Below are positions 33,630-44,012 of a DNA stretch of 64,000 nt, piece by piece. The translations under genes were made by a program, and so were the position numbers. The DNA lies in contig CM046454.1 in NCBI GenBank assembly GCA_025506515.1, positions 59,784,913 to 59,848,912 on the forward strand, read 5' to 3'. How positions within the stretch are numbered: the first letter of the stretch is position 1; each line of letters starts with the position of its first letter. This DNA is from Flaveria trinervia. Taxonomy: Eukaryota; Streptophyta; Magnoliopsida; Asterales; Asteraceae. The notes under the pieces are model-generated. The model was not told the origin of the DNA. It did no database searches and saw nothing but the letters and a program-made list of their open reading frames with translations.

Positions 33630-34649
33630 TGATAGGATCTCAGCATCTAGTTTGATCGATTCGAATGATTTCAGCAGCGGAATAGAGTACCAACTAGCAC
33701 AATTCGAGCAAGAATACCAAAGATATAGCATGAACAAATTAGTTATAGAGAGAGAAAGTCTCTGCAAAAGGAATATTTCATTCAATCACATGCTTTGGCA
33801 TGGCATTCGCAAAATTACAATTTAGGTCATTTTTCCTTATATAAGGAAAGATGACGTAGGCTGATGTCACTTGATAGTGACATCTAACCGTTATTTAACA
33901 AACTACTGAAACACTAAAACTACTGAAGATGTCAAGCAGCTGACATCTTCTTACAAGAAGCTAAGTGTTTACTTATTACAAAACTACTGATAAGAAACTA
34001 CTGAAACTACAACGACTGAAGAACAAGCTCTTCAGTCATTTTACAAAACTACTGAAAGTAAAAAATAAACTACTGATAAACACAACACTACTGAAGAAGT
34101 ACTCTTCAGCTGTTGTGACAAACTCTGAAACTTCAGCACTTGGTCTTCAGACTTGAACTTCAGACGTTTCATCAGCTGATGACTTCAGTAGATGTCATCA
34201 GCTGATGTCTTCAGTCTTGTCTTCAGACTTTGTACATCAGTTGTTGATCTTCAGCACTTGTGGACTCTTCAGCTGTTGAACTTCAGTACTTTGGTCTTCA
34301 GCTTCAACACTTGTATTCTTCAGCTGTTAACCTTCAGTACTTTGGTCTTCAGCTTCAGCACTTGTATTCTTCAGCTGTTAACCTTCAGTACTTGGTTTTC
34401 AGCTTCATCACTTGTGTTTTTTAGCTGTTAACCTTTAGTACTTTGGTCTTTAGCTTCAGCACTTGTGTTCTTCAGCTATTGAGCTTTAGCACTTTTATTC
34501 TTCAGCTGTTGAAGTCTTCAGTACTTGATCTTCAGTTGTTGAAGTCTTCAGCACTTGTCGAACTGCTGATGAGCCTTCAGCAGTTGTTGTGATATCATGT
34601 GGGACTTAGAGGTTTTCTGATCTTGGCTCATGGTTCTTTTGGTCCAACA
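33630..34649 (-). repeat. Element D 5' LTR, 1020 bp
   Basis: Same borders as the 3' copy (TGATAGGATC to GGTCCAACA). Motif array at 34230-34590; TATA at 33835-33846. Confidence 0.92.
33835..33881 (-). promoter_or_regulatory. Promoter core of element D (5' LTR)
   Basis: TATA box CCTTATATAAGG with, just upstream on the minus strand, ACGTCA (TGACG-type bZIP site) and the perfect inverted repeat GTCACT-ATCA-AGTGAC. Unchanged between the two LTRs although the neighbourhood has diverged. Confidence 0.7.
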
Positions 34650-34654
34650 ACATG
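34650..34654. repeat. Target site duplication of element D, right (ACATG)
   Basis: Partner of ACATT at 21762-21766. Confidence 0.7.
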
Positions 34655-35150
34655 TAAAAGGATGATTACAAGTTTTAGTCGTGATCCAGGAGTGGTGGGT
34701 ACAACTACCTCATATCCATTGTGAACAGCTGGTTCAGTATCTGAGGCAGTAGGATTGTGAGGTTCCGAAGTGTTAGAGGCATCAACATCATATGCTTGTG
34801 GACTTGCAGTAGTAGGAACCTGTTCCTCTTGATTCACCTGATCATTTGCCATGTTTTCAATATCAGTGGAGGAGTCACTTATCTCAAGTGCTCCCCCTGA
34901 AGAACTAGAAGAGTCACCTTGTGACGCTAAGGTCGTCGGGTCCAGTGATGGCATATTTAACACATCGTACATCATTCTGGTTGATAACTCATCCTCAAGA
35001 GGGGAGAGAGGGATGTTGAAGGACTTAAAGAATCCATCATAGTCGAAAAAGAATAAGGGTCTTTTTCCAGCAAGGGGGTGGTGTATCTCTGTACATCAAC
35101 ATTGCACCACACTTCTACTTTACCCATTGAGTTGTTGTAAACTCTCTTAT
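34655..35150 (-). pseudogene. Element A integrase-RT linker, upstream half of split pol
   Basis: Encodes MMYDVLNMPSLDPTTLASQ, acidic/Ser-rich text and VVPTTPGSRL, aligning with element B at 58700-59130. Cut by element D directly after this phrase. Confidence 0.85.
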
Positions 35151-35762
35151 TCATATGTTGTACCTAGAAAGAAATTCCTTCTTCGGCCTGCTCTCGCTGA
35201 ATTTCCCTGACTGAGTTTTCTTCAGCAGTGTACATGGTGCGCCAAATGGTTCGAGGTACTCCAGATTTGGTTTACGTCGTTGGAGCAACTCATAGCTCGT
35301 TTTACCGGGACGTTTGACCACTAAGACTCGATTGTGGGTATAACATGCGTTAGCTACTGCCTCGTTCCAAAATTGGATAGGTAGTTTCAAGTCTGCCAAC
35401 ATCGTCTGGGCTGTCTCTATCAAGCTTCGATTCTTTCTCTCAGCAACCCTATTCATTTGAGGAGTGAAGGCAGATGTGAACTGGTGCACAATTCCTTTTT
35501 CTTTGCAGAATTCCTCCATCCACTGGTTCTTGAACTCGGTACCGTTGTCTGAGCGAACTTGTCTTACCTTAAGCTTGTAGAGTGACTCCAATATAGTTAC
35601 CAACTCTTTGAATGATTCAAATGTCTCTGATTTGGATTTCAGAAACATCACCCAAGAAAATCTTGAGTAATCATCTGTATCTACATAGCAGTACAAATCG
35701 CCTGTAATGCTCTTTGTACTAACTGGGCCAAATAGATCCATGTGAAAAAGCTCAAGAGGCAA
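35151..35762 (-). pseudogene. Element A integrase core
   Basis: DLFGPVSTKSITGDLYCYV, DTDDYSRFSWVMFLKSKSE (first Asp), VRQVRSDNGTEFKNQ (second Asp) and PQMNRVAERKNRSLIETAQ (Glu, with NG changed to NR). Then LPIQFWNEAVANACYTHNRV. The longest uninterrupted piece of element A pol, 203 codons. Confidence 0.92.
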
Positions 35763-35789
35763 GTCAATTGAGTGAGCTTTCTTTGTCTT

Positions 35790-36268
35790 ATGAGACTTCT
35801 TCGTCTATTTTTCTTTCTTACATGCGACACAAAAATCCGGTAATTGGAAGTTCTTAACATTTACTCCATGCACTAGATCATTCTGGATCAAGTGATTCAT
35901 CTTCCGTGGATTAATGTGTCCCATTCTCCTATGCCAGGAGATGGAGTCTTTCTCGGTTGCCTTTGACAAGAAGCACTATACATCATGATCGGTTGTGGAG
36001 GCCTTTGATAGGTCCAAGACATACAAATCGTTATATCTTGAAGCTGACATTAAAACTTGGTCCTCAGGGATGACATAGTTCCTTTTCGAAATATAGCACT
36101 TCTTGTTGTCAAATACAACTTTGAATTCTTTGTCATAAATCTGGGAGACAGAAAGTAAATTATTTTGAAGTTATTGAACATAGTTTACCTTATCAAATTT
36201 CACTTTCTGGTTTCCCACTTCCCCTTGTGTAGTGATATAACCTCCTTTATTTCCAGCAAATAAAACAT
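35790..36268 (-). pseudogene. Element A pre-integrase domain and protease C-terminus
   Basis: Minus-strand text includes SWHRRMGHINPRKMNHLIQN (with stops), preceded by FAGNKGGYITTQGEVGNQ of the protease C-terminus. The sequence departs from element B at 36269, where gypsy E begins, so the catalytic DSGA half is missing. Confidence 0.8.
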
Positions 36269-36967
36269 ATAACCCGGTTATTTTAAAGTCAAGAAAGAAG
36301 GATAAAGTGAAAGAAAAGAGGGAAAACAAATAAAACCCAAGTCTAGAGGTAAAAAGTGTCCAAAAGGACAAAATGTTTGAAAAGTTGGTGATAAAGGTGG
36401 CATGGCCGCCCATCACCCTTTCTGCATACAAATTTTCGTATTTTACAGAGAAAGAGCATCAAGAAGCAGAGAAACTCTCGATTGGAAGAGAAAGAAGAAG
36501 AAAAGTGCGAATTCAAGGTAAGAATTCATGTTTTTATGGTGTTCTTAACCGGTTATGTCCTCGGGTTTATGCTTATGTGTGTTTATATGTGTTCGGGTAT
36601 GTTTTTAGTGGGTTCTAGGTGGTTGAATTCAATTTGAAAATGAGTTTGGAAGAAAGCCATACTCAAGAGCTGCAGAGGTGAGTTCTAGAACCCCCCTTCT
36701 ACATGTTTTTAACCGATTTTTGGGGCTGGAATTGCATGAATGTATGTTTTCATTAAACTGGGTTTCGGACCCGTATGCTTGATTGTGTGTATGTTGATGT
36801 TATGATGTGATGTGTGACTATGTTCATGCTTGTGGATGTGTGATGGGATTTCTAAGGCTTAGAGGGTAAGATTTAAGCTTAGAACATGATGAATGGTGTA
36901 TGGGGATGTAATCTAATGTTTTAGGTTCATGTGTTAAGTTTTTGAATCTGCCTAAGTGTTGGAAAGT

Positions 36968-37400
36968 AAATGCGGATGAGCATTGACTAAGTATGGGAAA
37001 TGCGGATGGCTAATGCGGATGAGTAAGGTCAATGCGGATGAGCATTGACTAAGTATGGGAAATGCGGATGGCTAATGCGGATGAGTAAGGTCAATGCGGA
37101 TGAGCATTGACTAAGTATGGGAAACGCGGATGGCTAATGCGGATGAGTAAGGTCAATGCGGATGAATATTGACTAAGTATGGGAAATGCGGATGTCTAAT
37201 ACAGATGAGTAAGGTCAATGCGGATGAGCATTGACTAAGTATGGGAAATGCGGATGAGTAAGGTCAATGAGGATGAACATTGACTAAGTATGGGAAATGT
37301 GGATGACTAATGCGGATGAAGCATGGGGAAATGCGGATGAAGCATGGGAAATGTGGATGAACAAAAGGCAAATGCGGATGAACTATAGCAAATGCGGATG
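36968..37400. repeat. 62-bp tandem repeat in element E LTR
   Basis: The unit starts AATGCGGATGAGCATTGACT and ends GAGTAAGGTC; four to five copies, then shorter degenerate AAATGCGGATGAA units to about 37400. Confidence 0.92.
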
Positions 37401-37913
37401 AACCCTTAGATTGTTTTCTGACTTCTTGGAAAAGGGTGAAATGTAGGCTTGACTGGGAGGTTCCCGGGGCTATGTAGGTTGATTGTTTGACGTCCTAGTT
37501 GTTATGATGGGCATGTTATGATGTATGATCGGTGCATATGCATGATGATGATGATTTTGCATGATTATGCATGTTGTGTATGTATGATGTTGCCCTGTAT
37601 GATGATGATGTTTGTGTATGTTATGTTCCTTATTATGACATATGTTTATCTTTCCCATGACTTTACGTTGAATGATAATGAATGAATGAAAGTAGTATGT
37701 AACGTAAAGTGAAAGATAATGAAAGAGGAACATGAAGTAAGAATGCATGCATTAATGAATGATGAAAGTAAAGAAAGTCTTGCAAGCCTTGTATGTCGAG
37801 ACACACCATTAAAAGGTGTTAGCCCAACGGTGTGCGGGTTCGCTACCCTGGGAGGATGCACATTGGGGTATTTCTTTATGATTGACCATTTGTATGGAAC
37901 CATTGTTTCTTGC

Positions 37914-38112
37914 CTTAGGTACTGTGGCCAGAGGTGCTGGGCACCGTGAATGTAGGTCTATGATAGGCTTAGGTCCAGTATCATAAGCATGAAGGGCATA
38001 ACACATGACAATGGTATACCTGAACTTTATCTTAGGTACTGTGACCAGAGGTGCTAGGCACCGTGAATGAAGATCTATGATAGGCTTAGGCCCAATACCA
38101 TGAGCATGAAGG
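37914..38112. repeat. 117-bp period duplication in element E LTR
   Basis: CTTAGGTACTGTGGCCAGAG through GCATGAAGGG (37914-37996) recurs at 38031-38112 with a few substitutions. LTR F contains a related segment on the opposite strand near 44508-44580. Confidence 0.85.
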
Positions 38113-38577
38113 GTAAAGTTCATGGTGTTGATGAAAGGAAAAGATGTAATGACGAAAGAACGAATAATGAAGATAATAATGATATTATCTATGTGTACGT
38201 ATGATGTATTATCGCATGAATGTAAAGAACGGTTTTAATGAAAGAAAAGTATGTTTTATTATAAAACTAGAACTCACTCAACAATGTTAACTTTGATGTG
38301 TTTCCAGTTGGCAGGTAATGATTGCTGAGGATGGCACGAGGTGGCTACTCAGCTCTTTTGGGATGGCATCCATTTATTTAATGCTTTTTGTGATGTAATG
38401 CAACTTGGGTTTTGTAATTGGATAACGATGTATTATTTTGCAAAAGCTATTATATTGAAATGGAGTGTTTTTTTTGCATGTTCCGCTGCAACGTTTTTAT
38501 GTAATATGATGAAAACATATGTTTTATGTGCAATGATTCACCAGCTGTAAGGGTCCCTGGAACGGGGCCTTACAAGT

Positions 38578-38590
38578 TGGTATCAGATCC
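38578..38590 (+). other. Primer binding site of element E
   Basis: TGGTATCAGATCC three bases after the LTR end TTACA, a tRNA-Met-type site common in plant gypsy elements. Confidence 0.85.
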
Positions 38591-38929
38591 AAAGTTTAAG
38601 TGAAACGGGTAAATTTTCAAAATAAATCTAAACATAAACTGAAAATGGGATGGAAAAGGGAAGGGATGACAGTCTGAGTAGCTGTGTGCCATCAGGTATT
38701 TTCTTAATGTTAACCGGTATTACGTGCACATGTTAGGTGGTTATGTGTTGCTCGTAAAATTAGATACTGATGTAGTCAGGATAGGTAATGTTTGGGGTAT
38801 GAAGAGTAAAGTAAGTGGCTAATCACAACTACCCACTGTAATTAGGGACTTACTATACTTGACATAAACAGAGCTATTTCCTTGAATGATCGTGTTGGTG
38901 TTTGAATCTTTTAGCATGTGTGTGTGGGG

Positions 38930-39967
38930 ATGGCCGGTGGTAGATCATCTAAAGCTTCGTATGGTGGAGGTCGTGGTGCCGAACCGCGACCCAAGAGGGT
39001 AAGACCTAGGGCCGAAAAGGTGGTTCATGAAGAAACAGAAGCCCCTCATCGGGAGGGCGGAGATGAGAGTGCTAACCTGAGAGCCTCGGTGAAGGAGGCG
39101 GTTGTGGAGGAAGTGCATCAAGTCATGCAGACGATCCTACCGTCTGTGGTGACCGAAGTGATAAAGACAGTTAGAGAGGGGGAGAGAAGGGAAAGGAGTA
39201 GACCTACGGGCGAAAGAAGACAGCCCGAGACTGAGACGGTTCTGTCTGATGACGAAGAAGAAGAGGAAGAAGAAGAGCCTGTGCAGGAGGCGACACGAGG
39301 CTGTAACTATGGGGCATTTCAACGGTGTAAGCCCCCAACTTTCGACGGTAATGGCACAGCTGCTGCTGCTCACCGATGGGTGAGAGAAATAGAAGTTGTT
39401 TTAAATATCAGCGAGTGCCGGGAGGATCAAAAGGTGAAGTTCGCTGCCCATTCTTTTGTGGACTCGGCTCTGTGCTGGTGGGACAATATAGTCCAAGCCG
39501 AGGGTAGTCGGGCAATCGGGAGGATGAGATGGTCTGAACTGAAGAAGTTAGTGATTGAGGAGTTTTGCCCTCATCGGGAAATGGACAAGGTCGAAAGGGA
39601 GTTTCTGCAACTGGAGGCGGGAACAATGACGCACCAACATTACACCATCAAATTCAATGAGATGGCACGTCTGGTGCCGGATCAGGTGACACCTCTGTCA
39701 CGGAATATTAAGTGGTACATTCAGGGTTTGCCGGTGGACATTCGCAGGCATATGATCGCCACCCGACCGAGCACGTTTAGGTCAGCGGTGGATTTGACTG
39801 GGAGGTTATATGATGTGAGGGCTGTAGTGGTGGTGGCTGAAGGTAGCAGGAAGGGTGGAGGTGATCAAAACTGGAATGGGAAGAGGTTTGGTTGGGGTGG
39901 TGCCTCGACGGGTAACAAGAAAGCAAAGGTGGACGACCGCCGTGCGGTCGCGTCGGTGCGGGTATGA
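38930..39967 (+). pseudogene. Element E gag
   Basis: ATG at 38930 opens MAGGRSSKASYGGGRG; about 345 codons to a TGA at 39965. N-terminal basic region, an EEEEEEEP-type acidic patch, then the capsid core: CKPPTFDGNGTAAAAHRWVR, KVKFAAHSFVDSALCWWDN, FYPHR-like FCPHREMDKVEREFLQLEAG and RLVPDQVTPLSRNIKWYIQG. This is the gypsy retrotransposon gag family. Confidence 0.9.
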
Positions 39968-40140
39968 AGAAGTGTGGTAGGTGTGGGAGAGAGCATAGTG
40001 GGGAATGTAGGTTTGGGTCGAACTTGTGCTTTAAGTGTGGGAAGGCAGGGCACATGGAAGGGACTGTCGTACGGTCCGATACTTTAACTGTGGTAAAGAG
40101 GGTCACATAAGTAAGGATTGTAAGAAACCGAGGACAGAGG
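39964..40140 (+). pseudogene. Element E nucleocapsid zinc knuckles, frameshifted
   Basis: Overlaps the gag stop in another frame. CGRCGREHSGEC and CFKCGKAGHM are followed, after a frame change, by FNCGKEGHISKDC. CCHC knuckles of this kind normally continue gag in frame, so at least two indels are present. Confidence 0.8.
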
Positions 40141-40198
40141 GTTCTGGGGCGAAGAAGACGGGGGAGAAGGACCAAGGGCGAGTGCCAGGGCATTCACA

Positions 40199-40825
40199 AT
40201 GACACAGGAGGAAGCTAGGACGCACCCTGATATCGTGTCCGGTACGTTTCTGGTGAACCAAACTTTAGCTTCTGTGTTATTTGATTCTGGTGCCAGTAAA
40301 AGTTTTATTTCTGCTGCTTTCTGTGCTAAACTGCCTGTTGGTAGTAGACGTGTTGATGCGCCCTTTGATGTAGAAACTACCATAGGTAAGTCTACCAGGA
40401 TTTCTGAGATGATAGAGAACTGTGATGTGGAACTTGAGGGTCATAAGTTTCCTATTAGACCATTCGTGATGACCTTAGGTGGTTTCGATTTGGTTCTTGG
40501 GATGGATTGGTTGGCGGACTCCGAGGCGAACATTGTGTGTCGCAAGAAGATGATTCGTTTGACAGCGCCTGATGGGAGTTTGGTAACGGTTTATGGGGAT
40601 CGGGTTACTACGATCCCGAATGTAATCTTAATGGCGGTGGCGGGAAAATGTATGAGGCGAGGATGTAGCGCTTACTTGGCTTATGTAAAGGATGTGGATA
40701 CGCCAACACCACAACTATCCGATGTATCGGTTGTGTGTGACTTTCCAGACGTATTCCCAGAAGACTTACTGGGAGTGCCACCTGACCGAGAGATCGAGTT
40801 CCAGATTGATCTGATACCTGGTTCA
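40199..40825 (+). pseudogene. Element E aspartic protease and first RT residues
   Basis: LFDSGASKSFISAAFC carries the active-site DSGA, with the flap/second motif FDLVLGMDWLADSEANIVC. Then VVCDFPDVFPEDLLGVPP and EFQIDLIPGS, the conserved start of gypsy RT. At CCTGGTTCAG the text switches to element A LTR sequence. Confidence 0.9.
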
Positions 40826-41122
40826 GTCGTGCGATTGTCCATTAGCATGAAGTATTCATGCGTATGGTCCATTAGCATGAGAACTTCACACGATTAAGTT
40901 TGAACATGTTTCTCAATCATTATTGACTAAGAATCATGTACAACAACCACAAATCTACATAGTTAGTTCACTATATGTTATCACACAATAAACAATGAAA
41001 TATTAAACATTATAAGCATCAACCACACTTTGTATTTCATTCATACCCATTCAATTACGTATATGTAAGACATGATAGACATTTTACGTTAAGCTCCTAA
41101 ACTAGGTACGTATGTATCAACA
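40817..41122 (-). repeat. Remnant of element A 5' LTR (first ~300 bp)
   Basis: Aligns with 13876-14194 of the 3' LTR, from CCTGGTTCAGTCGTGCGA to GTATCAACA, followed by the CTATA target duplication. The rest of this LTR and all of A's 5' end are missing. Confidence 0.92.
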
Positions 41123-41127
41123 CTATA
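41123..41127. repeat. Target site duplication CTATA, right copy, element A
   Basis: Identical to 13455-13459. Confidence 0.85.
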
Positions 41128-42940
41128 CATGTTGTATAACCCTATTATGTGTCGTATAGGAACTTATGGGGCATATAGCTCTCTAACAGCCACCTGAATT
41201 TTCTTTGTTTTTAGTGTATTCGATCCTATATGTCACATATAGACCTATACGTAGTGTATTTATCCGGATGGGTGTCCCTATATTAGGAACCCTTGCAAAC
41301 ACAACATGTGAATTGTGAAGATTGAAAAATGAATTTTAGTACGACTAATAGAAAAAACCAACTTTTTATAAAACAACTAAAAGGAAATATTTGGATGGAG
41401 ATGAAAGAGACAAACATATAGTGGGTGAAGAAGAAATAGACAAAGATGGGGAAACACGGTATAATCCCCTTAAATTTTATAACATCTTTCACTCACAAAT
41501 ACTTACAATTATCCTCTATAATATAAGACACTCATTCATATAAATGGGAAATTGACTGTGAATGATCTAATAATGCAAATTAATTTTTGAATTGTGTCAT
41601 ATTTTTACAACTATTTTGTCATATGTCACTCCCATAGCAACTCAACCCTTTAGTGTTAATATCAAAGGTTAATAATATTATATATATCCTTCCACATTAT
41701 AAAACAGATTTGTTTATAGATATATAAAAAACATGTTTATTTTATATTTAAAAAACATTTTTTAGAAACAAAAGTTCATGAAATATCAAACGATGTTTAC
41801 ACAGAGAACTTTTCCAAAATAATGAGCTTGTTATAAAACATAAAACAAAAAATTTTCAAGAGGAATGTTTACAAAAAAAATGATATTGTTTTGTTAGTTA
41901 AGGTAGTTAATTATATGTAATTTTAATCATTTTTTATTTCTAAATTATTTTATAAATTGTAAATATTGATTGTTAACTATTAGTTTAATATTTCCGTTCA
42001 ACATCGATGGTGAACGAGTTTTTTAAACTAGTAATATAATATGTAATTTGTTAATATGATTGAAATAGAATAATCTCGTAAGCATAATTTACATTCCAAA
42101 TCGAGTACTTAAGAACGTTTGTTTGTAACGGGCAGTCACTATTAAATGAAACGACCATTTATGGTGTTTTATACTTTTATTAGCACAAATAAAATATATA
42201 TATTAGTAAACATATTAATAGATAAACAACCACTAGAGTCGGTGATTAGTGGTAGAGATTTTGCCTTTACAAGTACCATTTATGTGCAGGTTATAGATTC
42301 TATCCTGAATAAGTGTAATATAATGGTGCTGTTTGTAAAATAATGGTGTCGTAACTGCCGTTTAGAAGTAGAAGTCGAATAGTATAGTTGTTAAAAGATA
42401 AAAACAAAATTTAATAATGATTATATTGACATACTTGTGTGTGTATGAACTGGTTAAGGTGAGAACCCAAAATTCTCTAAAAAAACATTAGAAGAAAGAG
42501 AACTTTAGTTCTTATAAACTGTTGATGGAATTCTTTTACGAAATAGATTATCGTAAGTAATGCGAAAAATATATTAGGCCAGAATTTGATGTGTTACCAT
42601 GCGTACATATAATGAATTTCCTAGCGCACATACTCGATGAATATATCTATTTATTGTTAATATCTATTTATTGATGTATAGACAATATATCCGGTGAATA
42701 CAACATGGTAACGTGGTTAAGTTCATTATAAGAGTTTAATCACATTCATATAGTATATTATGATATGATACGAAGGTTTAATGCATTTATTTAGTTATAT
42801 TATCCGGTGAATGTGATGTGTTTTATTATAATTACGAAAATTATCCAATTAATTACTAAGAACTTATTCTCACTTATAAAAAATATCTTTGTTTTCAGTG
42901 ATTATTAAGAACTAATTATCCTACCTGCGCTTTGTCGCAG
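41128..42940. other. AT-rich intergenic DNA
   Basis: No supported gene. The first 150 bases continue the TATAG-rich sequence found left of element A. A CTGCG/CGCAG hairpin lies at about 42927-42943. Confidence 0.55.
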
Positions 42941-42989
42941 TATTCAAATGCACGATTGTTTTGTCCAAAATGGTCTCACGTGAATCTAC

Positions 42990-43345
42990 GTACAACGTTA
43001 GGAACCAAGAGCATAACATTTAGAACAAATGGGTATCATCATTGGCAAAGTGCTCGTAGATGAATATGTGTTCACCATCATAGACTTAGGAAGCAATAAC
43101 ATTTGAAAGAACACAATACAAGTATCGCAAGCCAATGAATATTGTCTCAGAAAAACCTAGGTTTAACATCATCGACCAAAAAGACAGACGTGCCATAACA
43201 ATAAACTATCCAAGATGAACCTAGGTTTAACGTTAGCAACCCAAACAGTGTTAGACGAACATAGGTTCAACATCATTGACCCAAAGCGAACACAGATACG
43301 AACACAATCAGCCATCGTAACTCCAAGATTCAATATTTGTATAAG
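42990..43345. repeat. Degenerate repeats with ACCTAGGTTTAACATC
   Basis: Words such as AACCTAGGTTTAACATCATC, GAACCTAGGTTTAACGTTAG and GAACATAGGTTCAACATCATT recur at about 43150, 43215 and 43260, each followed by (C)ACCCAAA-type sequence. Otherwise noncoding. Confidence 0.5.
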
Positions 43346-43749
43346 TAGAAGTTCACGCTTGGGTCACTAAAAGCGAACACAGTCGGCCACTGGCAATATC
43401 CACGACCAAATGAGAGGTTATGGTACTGCCAACATCCACGGCCGCCATCCATCCATAACCCCAAGATCGAAAACTCTAAACAAATCACCATCGTTGTTGC
43501 CAAAGCAACCTAGGCACGCATGAGGCCAATGACGAAGAGGGTCCATACCCCTTACAATAGGCTGATTCATAATCGATAACACATCAACCACTAAATCGGT
43601 TAGAAAATCTCTATAGAAAATTGGTGACATCGAAGAAGTAGAAGAGCAACACATACTGCCTAAATTTGGACAAAAACGGGAGGGAGGCGACTAGCCTGCT
43701 TGGCCCCAGGCGAAACAAGAGGGTGTAGGCCAAACCTATCGAAGCCTTC

Positions 43750-43842
43750 GGACCTAAACCCTCTCTATATCTCTAAATATCAATAGATGTAAAATAAGGT
43801 GGTACCACATGCAACAAATGTTGCATGATTAGCAATAGGAGG
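43750..43842. repeat. Left copy of direct repeat flanking LTR F
   Basis: AACCCTCTCT, CTCTAAAT, then GGTGGTACCACATGCAACAA and TTGCATGATTAGC. The right copy is at 46275-46342. Includes the palindrome CATGCAACAAATGTTGCATG. Confidence 0.8.
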
Positions 43843-43908
43843 TTTGCAACCAGCCTACCTGTAAGGCCCCTTTCCCGGGACGCTCACGGCTAGTCAATCA
43901 TCGCACGT

Positions 43909-44012
<104 letters not shown>

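Larger units (their letters stand above)
21767..34649 (-). mobile_element. Element D: Ty1-copia retrotransposon, 12.9 kb, nested in A
   Basis: Two LTRs (21767-22782 and 33630-34649), tRNA-Met-type primer site, gag with two zinc knuckles, protease, integrase, RT, RNase H, a spacer with a motif array, and a post-pol accessory gene, all on the minus strand. It interrupts the same pol reading of element A on both sides. LTRs differ by roughly 4% in the first 340 bp I compared, including several 1-base indels. Size and gene order suggest the Sirevirus/SIRE type. Confidence 0.92.
36269..38574 (+). repeat. Element E 5' LTR, about 2.3 kb
   Basis: Right end GGGGCCTTACA next to the primer site. The left end is placed where element A sequence stops; it reads TATAACCCGG, not a clean TG. 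It contains a 62-bp tandem array (36968-37400) and a 117-bp duplication (37914-38112). Homologous in parts to LTR F (TTCCAGTTG, AGGATGGCACGAG). Confidence 0.75.
36269..40825 (+). mobile_element. Element E: Ty3-gypsy retrotransposon, truncated at RT start
   Basis: Plus strand: a 2.3-kb 5' LTR ending GGGGCCTTACA (38574), primer site, gag, CCHC region, aspartic protease, and the first RT residues (DFPDVFPEDLLGVPPDREIE, QIDLIPGS). RT, RNase H, integrase and the 3' LTR are absent. The style fits a Tekay/Del-type chromovirus, but no integrase is left to test that. Inserted in element A protease. Confidence 0.85.
13460..41122 (-). mobile_element. Composite insertion: copia element A with nested D and E
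   Basis: Outer ends are LTR termini (TGTTAGGACC at 13460 and GTATCAACA at 41122) flanked by identical CTATA. On the minus strand A has 3' LTR, accessory gene and pol. Pol is interrupted by D (21767-34649) and then by gypsy E (36269). The 5' part of A (protease N-terminus, gag, leader, most of the 5' LTR) is deleted; about 300 bp of the 5' LTR remain (40817-41122). In the remaining LTR overlap I count about 8 mismatches in 235 bp (about 3.4%). Confidence 0.88.

Noticed and set aside
36968..37400. Regular repeats with near-constant unit resembling a CRISPR array
   Set aside because: Head-to-tail tandem units without variable spacers, inside a plant gypsy LTR.
38918..38929. Gag start of element E at 38918
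   Set aside because: That codon is GTG; the first ATG in frame is 38930.
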